Assembly (NCBI RefSeq): GCF_001686985.1
Contig: NZ_CP015318.1
Span: forward strand, 1,734,001 to 1,798,000
Origin: Mesorhizobium amorphae CCNWGS0123
GTDB lineage: Bacteria > Pseudomonadota > Alphaproteobacteria > Rhizobiales > Rhizobiaceae
Reading direction: 5' to 3'
Length of the DNA: 64,000 nucleotides
Position numbers and translations under genes: made by a program. The notes below the pieces were generated by a model, which was given only the letters and a program-made list of their open reading frames with translations, searched no databases and was not told the origin of the DNA. Below are positions 9,557 to 18,825 of the stretch, piece after piece (positions within the stretch are counted from its first letter, which is position 1; each line of letters begins with the position of its first letter).

Positions 9557-10552
9557 TCAATAGATCTTGGAGAACTTCTCGATGTTGGTCTTGTCGAACT
9601 GGAAGGGCGGAGCCATCGCAGCCGAATTGGTGTCGTCGAGCGTCACCTTGCCGACGCGGCCGATCGACAGCGTCGCGCCGGGCTTGGCCTCTTCCTTCTT
9701 CACCGCCAGATCATGGGCGAGGTAGATGGCCGAGTAGCCGAGGTCGATCGGGTTCCACAGCGCCACCGCCTGGCTGGAACCATTGTCGATGAATTTCTTG
9801 AACTCGGACGGCAGCGCCAGGCCGGTGACATTGACCTTGCCGATCAGGCCTTCGTCGGTCACCACCTGCGCGGCGGCAACGACGCCGACCGTGGTCGGGG
9901 CGATGATCGCCTTGAGGTTCGGGTAGGACTTCAGCAGGCCCTTGGCTTCGTCGGTGCTCTTGGCCGAGTCGTCATCGCCATAGACCGTGGCGACGAGGTT
10001 GATCTTGGGAAACTTCTCCGGCAGGATTTTCTTGGCCGCTTCGATCCAGGCGTTCTGGTTGGTCGCGGTCGAGGATGCCGAAAGAATCGCGACGTCGCCG
10101 CCTTCCGGCAGATAGTCGGCGGCGAGTTTGATGATGGTCTCGCCGATCAGGCCGGTGTCGGACGGGTTGAGGTGAAGCTGGCGGCCTTCGGGCGCGACGC
10201 CCGAATCCCACGAGATCACGGTGATGCCGCGTTCCATCGCCTTCTTCAGCGCCGGAACCAGCGCGTCGGCATCGTTGGCCGAAATCGCGATGGCGTTGAC
10301 CTTCTGGGCGATCAGCGAATTGACCACTTCGATCTGCGCCTCGGCGGTTGCCTTGGTCGGGCCGGTGTAGATGACCTCGACATCGCCGAGTTCCTTGGCC
10401 GCCTCTTCGGCGCCCTTGTTGGCGGCGTCGAAGAAGCCGTTGCCGAGCGACTTCACCACAAGCGCGATCTTGACGTTTTCGGCATAGGCGGCATTCACGA
10501 ACATGGCGGCGGAAAAGGCCGCCGTAACCAGCAGTTTCTTCAAAAAGCTCAT
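9557..10552 (-). CDS. rhaS: Rhamnose ABC transporter periplasmic binding protein
   Basis: Captures rhamnose in the periplasm and delivers it to RhaPQ. The 331-residue precursor begins with a Sec signal peptide (MSFLKKLLVTAAFSAAMF, then cleavage after AYA at residue 24) and has the type-I sugar-binding fold (Peripla_BP_4): VVKSLGNGFFDAANKGAEEA near the N-terminus, NAIAISANDADALVPALKKA, and a hinge segment GVVAAAQVVTDEG. The ATG at 10552 is chosen because GGGAGG lies 8 bases upstream and the signal peptide starts there; the longer open frame to 10753 overlaps the regulator gene and is a shadow. It is the second gene of the operon, after rhaR. Confidence 0.93.
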   Translation of the reverse strand: MSFLKKLLVTAAFSAAMFVNAAYAENVKIALVVKSLGNGFFDAANKGAEEAAKELGDVEVIYTGPTKATAEAQIEVVNSLIAQKVNAIAISANDADALVPALKKAMERGITVISWDSGVAPEGRQLHLNPSDTGLIGETIIKLAADYLPEGGDVAILSASSTATNQNAWIEAAKKILPEKFPKINLVATVYGDDDSAKSTDEAKGLLKSYPNLKAIIAPTTVGVVAAAQVVTDEGLIGKVNVTGLALPSEFKKFIDNGSSQAVALWNPIDLGYSAIYLAHDLAVKKEEAKPGATLSIGRVGKVTLDDTNSAAMAPPFQFDKTNIEKFSKIY

Positions 10553-10608
10553 CGAATATCCTCCCTTGAGCGTTGCATTCCATCGCCGCTGCGGGCGTGA
10601 GGTGTGTC

Positions 10609-11418
10609 TCAGGCCTGCAGTGAAGATTCTTCCTTGTTGCTTGCCGGTTTGCGGGCGACGATCAGCGTCACCCCGGCGGTCTCCAGCATCTTGGCTTCGC
10701 GGTCCTCGATGCCGTCGTCGGTGATCACCGTGGCGATGCGCGACAGGCCGCACAGGATCAGGCTGGAGCGCATGCGGAACTTCGAGGAGTCGACCAGCAC
10801 CACCAGCTCGTCGGCCTGGTCGATCAGCTTCTGCTCGGCCTGGATCAGCAGCGGGTCGCCTTCCATCAGGCCGAGCGGCCCCAGCCCCTGCGCGCCCATG
10901 AACATGCGGCGCGCGTAGAAATTGCGCGTCACGTCATTGTCGAAGGGCGACAGGATGATGTTCTGCTCGCGGTAAATCGTGCCGCCCGACAGCATCACCG
11001 TGTTCTTGGAATGCTTGAGCAGGTGTTCGGCGATCGGAAAGGAATTGGTGAAGATCGGCATGCGGCGGCCGGTCAGGAAATGCACCATCTGGAAGGTGGT
11101 GGTGCCGCCATTGATGATGATCGGCTCACCGTCCTTGCAGAGCTCTACCGCTTCGCGGGCAATCGCCCGCTTCTGCTGAGCATTGAGCGTCTCGTTGACG
11201 GAAAAGGGCCGGCCGGCAAGGCCGATGAACTGCGGCGGCGAGATCGCCTCGGCGCCACCGCGCACCCGGCGCAGGCGCTTCTGGACGTGGAGTGCCGCGA
11301 TATCGCGCCGGATCGTCGCCTCGGACGAGTCCGTCAGGTCGACCATCTCCTGCACCGTCACCACAGGCTTTTCCTGGACGGCGGACAGAATGATCCTGTG
11401 GCGCTCTTTCTCGTGCAT
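10609..11418 (-). CDS. rhaR: DeoR-family transcriptional regulator of rhamnose genes
   Basis: DNA-binding repressor family that senses a phosphorylated sugar. The 269-residue protein has an N-terminal winged helix (ERHRIILSAVQEKPVVTVQEM, then DSSEATIRRDIAAL as recognition helix, residues about 5-55) and a C-terminal DeoR sensor domain with INGGTTTFQMVHFL, FTNSFPIAEHL and GDPLLIQAEQKLI. The ATG at 11418 follows GGAGGA with a 4-base spacer; an in-frame ATG at 11439 is less likely. It heads the minus-strand operon and is divergent from rhaD, so the 187-base gap is the likely operator region. In R. leguminosarum the equivalent RhaR represses this locus. Confidence 0.9.
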   Translation of the reverse strand: MHEKERHRIILSAVQEKPVVTVQEMVDLTDSSEATIRRDIAALHVQKRLRRVRGGAEAISPPQFIGLAGRPFSVNETLNAQQKRAIAREAVELCKDGEPIIINGGTTTFQMVHFLTGRRMPIFTNSFPIAEHLLKHSKNTVMLSGGTIYREQNIILSPFDNDVTRNFYARRMFMGAQGLGPLGLMEGDPLLIQAEQKLIDQADELVVLVDSSKFRMRSSLILCGLSRIATVITDDGIEDREAKMLETAGVTLIVARKPASNKEESSLQA

Positions 11419-11437
11419 GGTTCCTCCCTGCCTGAGC

Positions 11438-11556
11438 ATCTAGGCACCCAAAACGCGCAGTGTCAATCATTTCCAATCATATATTTTCATTGTGCAGTGC
11501 AATATGATCGATGTTGATCGTTTGTGATTGACAATCTCGCCACTTCCATAGACATT
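11438..11556. promoter_or_regulatory. Divergent rhaR/rhaD promoters with inverted-repeat operator
   Basis: TGTCAATCA (11461-11469) and TGATTGACA (11525-11533) are a perfect 9-bp inverted repeat. Each arm contains a consensus -35 box facing outward: TTGACA at 11528-11533 for rhaD (candidate -10 GACATT at 11551-11556, 17-base spacing) and TTGACA on the minus strand at 11466-11461 for rhaR (candidate -10 CTAGAT at 11443-11438, 17-base spacing). A second inverted pair, ATCATAT (11476-11482) and ATATGAT (11502-11508), lies between them. The arrangement suggests that one regulator complex can cover both promoters. The -10 assignments are weaker than the -35 boxes. Confidence 0.6.
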
Positions 11557-11605
11557 TGGCCAAGATCGACCGCACTGTTCGTGCGTCTCACGGGAGGATA
11601 TTCAA

Positions 11606-13708
11606 ATGCTCGACAAGCGCTCCGGCTCGCGCCTTGCCAATCTGTGGGATGACGCCAAGGCGGCGTCGATGAGCGAGCCGGAACGCCTCGTCTATCGCTC
11701 GAACACGCTCGGTTCCGACAAGCGCGTCACCAATTATGGCGGCGGCAACACCTCGTCAAAGATCTGGCAGAAGGACCCGCTGACCGGCGAAAGCGTCGAA
11801 GTCTTGTGGGTAAAGGGCTCGGGCGGTGACAGCGCCTCCATCAAGCTCGACGGCTTCGCCACCCTCTACATGGACAAATTGCGCGCGCTGAAGGGCCTCT
11901 ATCGCGGCCTCGCGCATGAGGACGAGATGGTCGGCTTCTTGCCGCACTGCACCTTCAACCTCAATCCGCGCGCCGCCTCGATCGACACGCCGCTGCATGC
12001 TTTCGTGCCGAGGCCCTTTGTCGACCATATGCATCCCGACGCCATCATCGCCATTGCCGCGGCCAAGGATTCCAAGGCGCTGACCAAAGAGATCTTCGGC
12101 GACGCCATCGGCTGGCTGCCGTGGAAGCGGCCGGGTTTCGAACTGGGTCTGTGGCTGGAGAAGTTCTGCCTTGAACATCCGGCCGCCAAGGGCGTCATTC
12201 TCGAGAGCCATGGCCTGTTCACCTGGGGCGACACGCCGAAGGAATGCTACGAGACGACGATCGCGGTGATCAACCAGGCGATGGAGTGGTTCGAACGCCG
12301 GTCGGAAGGCGTGGCGATCTTCGGCGGTGAAGTCGTCAAATCGCTCGATGCGCAGGCGCGCCGCACTGTGGCCGCAAAACTGATGCCGCGGATTCGCGGC
12401 CTGATTTCGGAGAAGAGCCACAAGCTCGGCCATTTCGACGATTCCGCCGCCGTGCTCGAATTCGTCAATTCCAGGGATCTGCGGCCGCTGGCAGCCCTCG
12501 GCACATCCTGCCCCGATCATTTCCTGCGCACCAAGATCCGGCCGCTGGTCATCGAGTTCGATCCGGCAAAACCCGATGTCGATGCCGTCATCGCGCGCCT
12601 CGCCGACGACATTGCTGCCTATCGTGTTGGCTACCAGGCCTATTACGACAGCTGCAAGCATGCGGACTCGCCCGCCATCCGCGATCCCAATGCGGTCGTC
12701 TATCTGATGCCCGGCGTCGGCATGTTCACCTTCGCCGGCGACAAGGCGACCGCCCGCATTTCGGGCGAGTTCTACGTCAACGCCATCAACGTCATGCGTG
12801 GCGCCTCGACCGTCTCGTCCTATGTCGGCCTGCCCGCACAGGAAGCTTTCGATATCGAATACTGGCTGCTCGAGGACCTGAAGCTGCAGCGCATGCCGAA
12901 GCCGAAGGCGCTGGCCGGCCAGATCGCATTGGTCACCGGCGGCGCTGGCGGCATTGGCCGCGCCACCGCCAACCGCCTGCTGCGCGAAGGCGCCTGTGTC
13001 GTGCTGGCCGATATCGACGAGACGGCACTTACCGGCGCCAATGAGGAACTGGCCAAGGCCTACGGCAAGGATTTCGTGCGCCCGGTGCTGATCAATGTCA
13101 CCTCAGAGGATCAGGTCATCTCGGGCTTCGCCGAGACCGCGGTCGAATTCGGCGGCATCGACATTCTCGTCTCCAATGCCGGTCTTGCCTCCTCCGCTCC
13201 CATCGAGGAGACGACGCTGGCGCTGTGGAACAAGAACATGGACATCCTGTCCACAGGCTATTTCCTCGTCTCGCGGGAAGCCTTCCGGCTGTTCCGGGCC
13301 CAGAAGATCGGCGGCAACGTCATCTTCGTCGCTTCCAAGAACGGTCTCGCCGCTTCGCCCAACGCCGCCGCCTATTGCACCGCCAAGGCGGCCGAGATCC
13401 ATCTGGCGCGCTGCCTGGCGCTGGAGGGCGCCGAGGCGCAGATCAGGGTCAATGTCGTCAATCCGGACGCCGTGTTGCGCGGCTCCAAGATCTGGACCGG
13501 CGAGTGGAAGGAACAGCGCGCCGCTGCCTACAAGATGTCGACCGACGATCTGGAAGAGCACTACCGCTCGCGCTCGATGCTGAAGCGCTCGGTGTTTCCA
13601 GAGGACATCGCCGAAGCGATCTACTTCTTCGCCTCCGACATGTCGGCCAAATCGACCGGCAACATCATCAACGTCGACGCGGGCAACGCCCAGAGCTTTA
13701 CGCGCTGA
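11606..13708 (+). CDS. rhaD: Bifunctional rhamnulose-1-phosphate aldolase / lactaldehyde dehydrogenase-type SDR
   Basis: Cleaves rhamnulose 1-phosphate to dihydroxyacetone phosphate and L-lactaldehyde and oxidises or reduces the aldehyde. The 700-residue protein has a class II aldolase/adducin domain (about residues 1-420; substrate loop GGGNTSSK, zinc-site segment HMHPDAIIAI, and later ESHGLFTWG) followed by a short-chain dehydrogenase domain (about 435-700; GGAGGIGRA cofactor motif, SNAG, and YCTAKAAE with the catalytic Tyr-x-x-x-Lys). This fusion is characteristic of rhizobial rhaD. A GGGAGG Shine-Dalgarno lies 8 bases before the ATG. It is first in the plus-strand operon with rhaI. Confidence 0.94.
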   Translation: MLDKRSGSRLANLWDDAKAASMSEPERLVYRSNTLGSDKRVTNYGGGNTSSKIWQKDPLTGESVEVLWVKGSGGDSASIKLDGFATLYMDKLRALKGLYRGLAHEDEMVGFLPHCTFNLNPRAASIDTPLHAFVPRPFVDHMHPDAIIAIAAAKDSKALTKEIFGDAIGWLPWKRPGFELGLWLEKFCLEHPAAKGVILESHGLFTWGDTPKECYETTIAVINQAMEWFERRSEGVAIFGGEVVKSLDAQARRTVAAKLMPRIRGLISEKSHKLGHFDDSAAVLEFVNSRDLRPLAALGTSCPDHFLRTKIRPLVIEFDPAKPDVDAVIARLADDIAAYRVGYQAYYDSCKHADSPAIRDPNAVVYLMPGVGMFTFAGDKATARISGEFYVNAINVMRGASTVSSYVGLPAQEAFDIEYWLLEDLKLQRMPKPKALAGQIALVTGGAGGIGRATANRLLREGACVVLADIDETALTGANEELAKAYGKDFVRPVLINVTSEDQVISGFAETAVEFGGIDILVSNAGLASSAPIEETTLALWNKNMDILSTGYFLVSREAFRLFRAQKIGGNVIFVASKNGLAASPNAAAYCTAKAAEIHLARCLALEGAEAQIRVNVVNPDAVLRGSKIWTGEWKEQRAAAYKMSTDDLEEHYRSRSMLKRSVFPEDIAEAIYFFASDMSAKSTGNIINVDAGNAQSFTR

Positions 13709-13713
13709 ACTTT

Positions 13714-13762
13714 CCTTCTCCCCGTTCACGGGGAGAAGGTGCCCGAAGGGCGGATGAGGGGC
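13714..13762. repeat. RIME-like intergenic palindrome between rhaD and rhaI
   Basis: The arms CCTTCTCCCCGT (13714-13725) and ACGGGGAGAAGG (13728-13739) form a perfect 12-bp inverted repeat with a 2-base spacer. They are followed by GTGCCCGAAGGGCGGATGAG, the usual extension of this dispersed Rhizobiales element. It lies inside an operon without a U-run, so it more probably affects message stability than termination. Confidence 0.8.
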
Positions 13763-13797
13763 AGCGCCGGCCGAACGCATTCTTGGGAGGAACAGCA

Positions 13798-15090
13798 TTG
13801 TCCGAAACGATCATCTCGGCTGAAGTCGTCGAAAAGAGCAACGCCGCGCGTAAGGCCAACCTTGAGCGCGACTACGCTTCGCTCGGCGAACGCCTCGACC
13901 GGCGCGGCATCGCCATCGACGCCATCCGCGACAAGGTGGAAAAATTCGCGGTGGCGATCCCGTCCTGGGGCGTCGGCACCGGCGGCACCCGCTTTGCCCG
14001 CTTTCCCGACGCCGGCGAGCCGCGCGACATCTTCGACAAGATCGAGGACTGCGCCGTCATCCGCCAGCTGACGCAGGCCACCCCAACCGTCTCGCTGCAC
14101 ATCCCGTGGGACAAGGCCGATCCGAACCGGCTGAAGCAGGCGGCCTCGCGCTTCGGCCTCCGCTTCGACGCCATGAACTCCAACACCTTCTCCGATGCCA
14201 GGGACCAGAAGCTCTCCTACAAATTCGGCTCATTGTCGCACGCCGATGCCGGCACGCGCCGCCAGGCGGTCGAGCACAATCTCGAATGCATCGAGATCGG
14301 CAGGACGCTCGGCTCGAAGGCGCTGACGGTGTGGATCGGCGACGGCTCGAACTTCCCCGGCCAGGTCAATTTCGCCAGGGCCTTCGAGCGCTATCTCAAC
14401 GCCATGAAGGACATCTATGCCGGTCTGCCGGACGACTGGAAACTGTTCACCGAGCACAAGATGTATGAGCCGGCCTTCTACTCGACGGTCGTGCAGGACT
14501 GGGGCACCAACTACATGATCGCCAAGGAGCTAGGCGACAAGGCGTTCTGCCTGGTCGACCTCGGCCATCATGCGCCCAACGTCAACATCGAGATGATTGT
14601 GTCGCGGCTGATCCAGTTCAAGAAACTCGGCGGCTTCCACTTCAACGATTCCAAATATGGCGATGACGACCTCGACGCTGGTTCGATCGATCCCTACCGG
14701 TTGTTCTTGGTCTTCAACGAACTGGTCGATGCCGAGCTTTCCGGCGCCGAAGGTTTTCATCCGGCGCACATGCTCGACCAGAGCCACAACGTCACCGACC
14801 CAATCGAAAGCCTGATGCTGTCGGCGGTCGAGGTACAACGCGCCTATGCCCAGGCGCTGCTGGTCGACCGCAAGGCGCTCGAAGGTTATCAGGACACCAA
14901 TGACGCGCTGATGGCGACGCAGATGCTAAAAGTGGCCTACCGCACCGACGTCGAGCCGATCCTGGCCATGGCGCGGCTGAAGACCGGCGGTGCTATCGAT
15001 CCGGTCGCTGCTTATCGGGCGGCTGGCTATCGGGCGAAGGTTGCGGCGGAACGCCCGGCGGTCGCTGGCGGGAGCGGCGGCATCGTCTGA
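13798..15090 (+). CDS. rhaI: L-rhamnose isomerase (rhizobial type)
   Basis: Converts L-rhamnose to L-rhamnulose in the cytoplasm, the first catabolic step. The 430-residue protein belongs to the sugar isomerase family related to the Pseudomonas stutzeri enzyme (xylose-isomerase-like barrel), with metal-site segments LFTEHKMYEPAFYST, VDLGHHAPNVNIE and GGFHFNDSKYGDDDLDAGS. The TTG at 13798 is chosen as start because GGGAGGA lies just upstream at a good distance and the conserved protein begins there (SETIISAEVV). The much longer in-frame open stretch upstream overlaps rhaD in another frame. It is second in the plus-strand rha operon, after an intervening palindromic repeat. Confidence 0.92.
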   Translation: MSETIISAEVVEKSNAARKANLERDYASLGERLDRRGIAIDAIRDKVEKFAVAIPSWGVGTGGTRFARFPDAGEPRDIFDKIEDCAVIRQLTQATPTVSLHIPWDKADPNRLKQAASRFGLRFDAMNSNTFSDARDQKLSYKFGSLSHADAGTRRQAVEHNLECIEIGRTLGSKALTVWIGDGSNFPGQVNFARAFERYLNAMKDIYAGLPDDWKLFTEHKMYEPAFYSTVVQDWGTNYMIAKELGDKAFCLVDLGHHAPNVNIEMIVSRLIQFKKLGGFHFNDSKYGDDDLDAGSIDPYRLFLVFNELVDAELSGAEGFHPAHMLDQSHNVTDPIESLMLSAVEVQRAYAQALLVDRKALEGYQDTNDALMATQMLKVAYRTDVEPILAMARLKTGGAIDPVAAYRAAGYRAKVAAERPAVAGGSGGIV

Positions 15091-15205
15091 GCCGAACCCT
15101 CAGCCGATATTGCCTCACCGGTTTGCTTCGTGAGATGGCCATTTTGTGAATGGACTCGGTCCGTCCGAGAGGCTCTTCTAGGCGTCCCCCGCCCCGGAGA
15201 ATCCC

Positions 15206-16945
15206 ATGCCTCTCACCCGTCGGACACTGATCGCCGCCAGTCTTTCCATCACCCTCGTCCTGGCGCCGCTGACGAGCGTCTTCGCCGCTTCACCCCAGCC
15301 CGCGAAGGGCGAACACGGCATGGTGGTGACCGCCCAGCATCTGGCGTCCGAAGTCGGCGTCGAGGTGCTGAAGAAGGGCGGCAACGCCATCGATGCGGCG
15401 GTCGCGGTCGGCTATGCGCTCGCCGTCGTCTATCCCAATGCCGGCAATATTGGTGGCGGCGGATTCATGACCATCCGCTTCAAGGACGGCAAGTCGACCT
15501 TCCTCGATTTCCGGGAACGCGCGCCGCTGGCCGCGACCAAGACCATGTATCTCGACAAGGACGGCAAGCCGGTGAAGGGCGCCAGCCTCGACGGCTACCT
15601 TGCGGTCGGCGTCCCGGGTTCTGTCGCTGGCCTTGAGATGGCGCGCGAAAAATACGGAACGCTGTCGCGGCAGGACCTGGTGGCGCCGGCGATTGCCTAC
15701 GCCAAGGACGGGTTCGTCCTCGATCAGGGCGATGCCGGCTTTTTTGCCCGCTACGCAGACCGGCTGGCGAAGGATCCGGCTGCGGCCGCCATCTTCCTGA
15801 AACCGGACGGCAAGCCCTATGGCATTGGCGAGCGGCTGGTGCAGCCGGACCTCGCCGCCTCCCTCTCCGCTATTTCTGAAAAAGGACCTGACGCCTTCTA
15901 CAAGGGCGCCATCGCCGACGCCATCGTCAAGGCAAGCAGCGCCAAGGGCGGCATTCTGGCCAAGCCGGATTTCGAGCAATACGCGGTGCGCGAGCTGAAG
16001 CCGGTGACCTGCAACTATCGCGGCTACGAGATCATCTCCTCGCCGCCGCCGAGTTCGGGCGGCGTCATCATCTGCGAGATCCTCAACGTGCTGGAGGGCT
16101 ACCCGCTGTCCTATCTCGGCGCCGGTTCGGCCGAGACGGTCCATGCCATGGTCGAGGCCATGCGCTACGCCTATGTCGACAGGAATTCGGCGCTTGGCGA
16201 CCCGGATTTCGTCGACAATCCGGTCTCGAAGCTGCTCGACAAGGGCTACGCCAAGGACATCCGCGACAAGATCGATCCGTTCCGGGCCGGCATCTCGCAG
16301 GATCTGATGCCGAAGGGTTTTGGCGAGAGCAAGGAAACCACGCACTATTCGATCATCGACAATGACGGCAATGCGGTGGCGGTCACCTATACGCTCAACG
16401 GCTCGTTCGGCGCCGGCGTCGTCGCCGACGGCACCGGCATCCTGCTCAACAACGAGATGGATGATTTCACCCAGAAGCCGGGCGTGCCTAATCTCTATGG
16501 GCTCGTCCAGGGCGAGGCCAACGCCATCCAGCCGAGGAAGACGCCGCTATCCTCGATGAGCCCGACCGTGGTGGCCAAGGACGGCAAGCCGTTCATGGTC
16601 ATCGGCAGCCCCGGCGGCTCGCGCATCATCACCATCACTCTGGAAGCGATCGTCAATGTCGTCGACCACGGCATGAACATCCAGGAGGCCATCGACGCGC
16701 CGCGCATCCACCATCAGTGGCTGCCCGACACGGTCTATGTCGAGCCGTTCGGACTGTCGCCCGACACCGAGAAACTGCTTGCCGGCATGGGCTATCATCT
16801 CGATCTCGGCGATACGACCTGGGGCCAGGCTGCCGGCATACTGGTCGGCGGCAAGAGCCTGGCGGAAATCGAGAAAGGCGGCGGCGCCCGCTACAATGGC
16901 GCCATCGATAGCCGCGCCGCATCCGGCGAGGCGCTTGGATATTAG
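15206..16945 (+). CDS. ggt: Gamma-glutamyltransferase (glutathione hydrolase), periplasmic
   Basis: Hydrolyses or transfers the gamma-glutamyl group of glutathione in the periplasm, salvaging cysteine and glutamate. The 579-residue precursor (E. coli Ggt has 580) has a Sec signal peptide (MPLTRRTLIAASLSITLVLA, cleavage after VFA near residue 27), GGNAIDAAVAVGYAL, and GNIGGGGFMTI. The autocleavage site is KETTHYSIID, where T378 would become the N-terminal nucleophile of the small subunit; later come NNEMDDFT and SSMSPTVV, then GSPGGSRI. All catalytic landmarks are intact. It stands alone, 115 bases after rhaI, with no strong link to rhamnose metabolism. Confidence 0.95.
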   Translation: MPLTRRTLIAASLSITLVLAPLTSVFAASPQPAKGEHGMVVTAQHLASEVGVEVLKKGGNAIDAAVAVGYALAVVYPNAGNIGGGGFMTIRFKDGKSTFLDFRERAPLAATKTMYLDKDGKPVKGASLDGYLAVGVPGSVAGLEMAREKYGTLSRQDLVAPAIAYAKDGFVLDQGDAGFFARYADRLAKDPAAAAIFLKPDGKPYGIGERLVQPDLAASLSAISEKGPDAFYKGAIADAIVKASSAKGGILAKPDFEQYAVRELKPVTCNYRGYEIISSPPPSSGGVIICEILNVLEGYPLSYLGAGSAETVHAMVEAMRYAYVDRNSALGDPDFVDNPVSKLLDKGYAKDIRDKIDPFRAGISQDLMPKGFGESKETTHYSIIDNDGNAVAVTYTLNGSFGAGVVADGTGILLNNEMDDFTQKPGVPNLYGLVQGEANAIQPRKTPLSSMSPTVVAKDGKPFMVIGSPGGSRIITITLEAIVNVVDHGMNIQEAIDAPRIHHQWLPDTVYVEPFGLSPDTEKLLAGMGYHLDLGDTTWGQAAGILVGGKSLAEIEKGGGARYNGAIDSRAASGEALGY

Positions 16946-16963
16946 GGTGCGCTGAGATTCAGG

Positions 16964-17308
16964 TCAGGTGACCAGCGTGATCGTCGACGCAATCAGCATC
17001 AGGGCCGCGATGCCGACGAACAGGGCATAAAGTCGCGGCCGGTCGAGCAGCAGCGCATTACCCGATATCCAGGCCGAGGTGGCGCCACCAAGCGCGAACA
17101 GGAAGCCGTTGCGGTGCCCGAAGGTCATCGAAGCGGCCATCAGCCCACCGATGATCAGGGCGCCGAACACGATGATGACGGCCACGGCATATTTCTCGAA
17201 ATCGTTGCCGCTGCCCATTGCCGGTCCGATCGTGTTCAGATTCGGCAGGTCGTCCGGATCGAAGGGGTTGGCCGAACCGTATTCGTCTTGACCGATGGAT
17301 TCGCGCAT
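16964..17308 (-). CDS. Small three-helix membrane protein, function unknown
   Basis: Not recognised as a named family. The 114-residue protein has an acidic, soluble N-terminus (about 35 residues, rich in D, P and N) followed by three hydrophobic segments: AVAVIIVFGALIIGGLMAA, FLFALGGATSAWISGNALLL and LYALFVGIAALMLIASTITL. The ATG at 17308 has GGAG 9 bases upstream; the longer open frame to 17434 has no such site. It lies tail-to-tail with ggt, 18 bases apart, and upstream of it is the dctD 3' end on the same strand, 161 bases away. Probably an inner-membrane protein. Confidence 0.65.
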   Translation of the reverse strand: MRESIGQDEYGSANPFDPDDLPNLNTIGPAMGSGNDFEKYAVAVIIVFGALIIGGLMAASMTFGHRNGFLFALGGATSAWISGNALLLDRPRLYALFVGIAALMLIASTITLVT

Positions 17309-17469
17309 CACTCGTTCTCCGCTGAGCGGCAACAAACCATCAACGCTTGCCGAGCGCAACCGGCAACGCCACCCGCGGCGATATGTTCGCCGCCCTCTGG
17401 TGCCAACGTGCCACGGTTTGCCGGTCAAGCTCAACGGTCAGATGGGCGATCTGGTTCCACAGGCTTGAT

Positions 17470-18825
17470 CTATTTGGAGAAATCGCTGCGCACGATGCCG
17501 TGCCGCTGCAGCTTGTCGTAGAAGGTCTTGCGCGGAATCCCCAGCGCCTCGATCGTGCGCCTGACGTCGCCGTCATTGCGGCCAAGCGTCTCACGGATGA
17601 TGTCGGCCTCGTAGCGATCCAGCCGCTCCGGCAACGGCATGGCGTCATCCAGCTCCACCGGCGCGGCGGCCCGTGCTTCGCCTCCTTCTTCCAACCCGAG
17701 CACGAAGCGCTCAGCAAAATGCGCCAGTTCCCGTACATTGCCCGGCCAGTCATGTTCCCTGAGATGGCGCTGGACGGAGGCCGGCACGGCCGGCACCGAA
17801 CGCCGGAAACGGGTGGCGGCGCGCTCGGCGAAATAACCGAACAGGAGAAGAATATCGTCGCGGCGCTCGCGCAGCGGCGGGATCGAGATCGTCACCACGT
17901 TGAGCCGGTAATAGAGGTCTTCGCGAAAGGCGCCGCGCTGGCTGGGATCGCCGAGATCGACCTTGGCGGCCGCGACGACGCGCAGGTCGACCGGCCGCAC
18001 CTCGTTGGTGCCGAGCGGCGTCACCTCGCGCATTTCCAGCACCCTCAGCATCTGCACCTGCGTCGACGGCGGCATGCTTTCGATCTCGTCGAGGAACAGC
18101 GTGCCGCCGCTGGCATGCTCGATGCGGCCGATCCGCTTCTTCTGCGCGCCGGTGAAGGCGCCGGCCTCGTGGCCGAACAATTCGCTCTCGATCACGGTTT
18201 CCGGCAGTGTGCCGCAATTCAGCGCCACGAAATTGCCCTTCGCGCGGCGGCTCCAGCTGTGCAAGAGGCTCGCGACCACCTCCTTGCCGGAACCGGTCTC
18301 GCCGGTCACCAGCACGTCGACATCGGTGTCGGCGATTTGTCTGAGCGTGCGGCGCAGCCTTTCCATCGCCGGCGTCTGGCCGATCAGCGGCAGGCCGTCC
18401 TGCGCCTGCTCGGCCGCCTCGCGCAAGGCCCGGTTCTCCATCACCAGGCGGCGCTTTTCCGCCGCGCGCCACACACTTTGCGCCAGCTTGTCGGCGGCAA
18501 AGGGCTTGGTGATGAAGTCGTAGACGCCGTCCCTGATCGCCTTGACGGCCATGGCGATGTCGCCGTGCCCGGTGATCAGGATCACCGGAATGTCCGGATC
18601 CAGTTCCAGGATGCGGTCGAAAAGCTGCAGGCCGTCGATCTCCGGCATCCTGATGTCGGACACCACGACGCCGCCAAAGCCGGCATCGAGCCCGGCCAGC
18701 GCCTTGGCCGCCGAGGAAAAGGCCGACACCGAAAACCCGGCCAGTTCCAGCGTCTGCCTTGTGGCCTTCAGCAGATCGATGTCGTCATCGATCAGGACGA
18801 CCGGTGCGGGATCGTTGCTCGTCAT
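17470..18825 (-). CDS. dctD: C4-dicarboxylate transport response regulator, sigma-54 activator
   Basis: Phosphorylated by DctB, it binds upstream of dctA and drives sigma-54 RNA polymerase to open the promoter. The 451-residue protein has a receiver domain (1-120) with the acidic pair in VVLIDDD and the phospho-acceptor D57 in VVSDIRMPE. The AAA+ domain (about 150-380) has Walker A GETGSGKE, the sigma-54-contacting GAFTGA loop and Walker [12 protein letters not shown] Fis-type helix-turn-helix ends the protein ([20 protein letters not shown]). Its start overlaps dctB by 4 bases, so the two are co-translated. Confidence 0.95.
   Translation of the reverse strand: MTSNDPAPVVLIDDDIDLLKATRQTLELAGFSVSAFSSAAKALAGLDAGFGGVVVSDIRMPEIDGLQLFDRILELDPDIPVILITGHGDIAMAVKAIRDGVYDFITKPFAADKLAQSVWRAAEKRRLVMENRALREAAEQAQDGLPLIGQTPAMERLRRTLRQIADTDVDVLVTGETGSGKEVVASLLHSWSRRAKGNFVALNCGTLPETVIESELFGHEAGAFTGAQKKRIGRIEHASGGTLFLDEIESMPPSTQVQMLRVLEMREVTPLGTNEVRPVDLRVVAAAKVDLGDPSQRGAFREDLYYRLNVVTISIPPLRERRDDILLLFGYFAERAATRFRRSVPAVPASVQRHLREHDWPGNVRELAHFAERFVLGLEEGGEARAAAPVELDDAMPLPERLDRYEADIIRETLGRNDGDVRRTIEALGIPRKTFYDKLQRHGIVRSDFSK

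Noticed and set aside
11756..12661. 301-codon frame antisense to rhaD
   Set aside because: Lies entirely within the conserved aldolase domain coding region and has no recognisable protein features.
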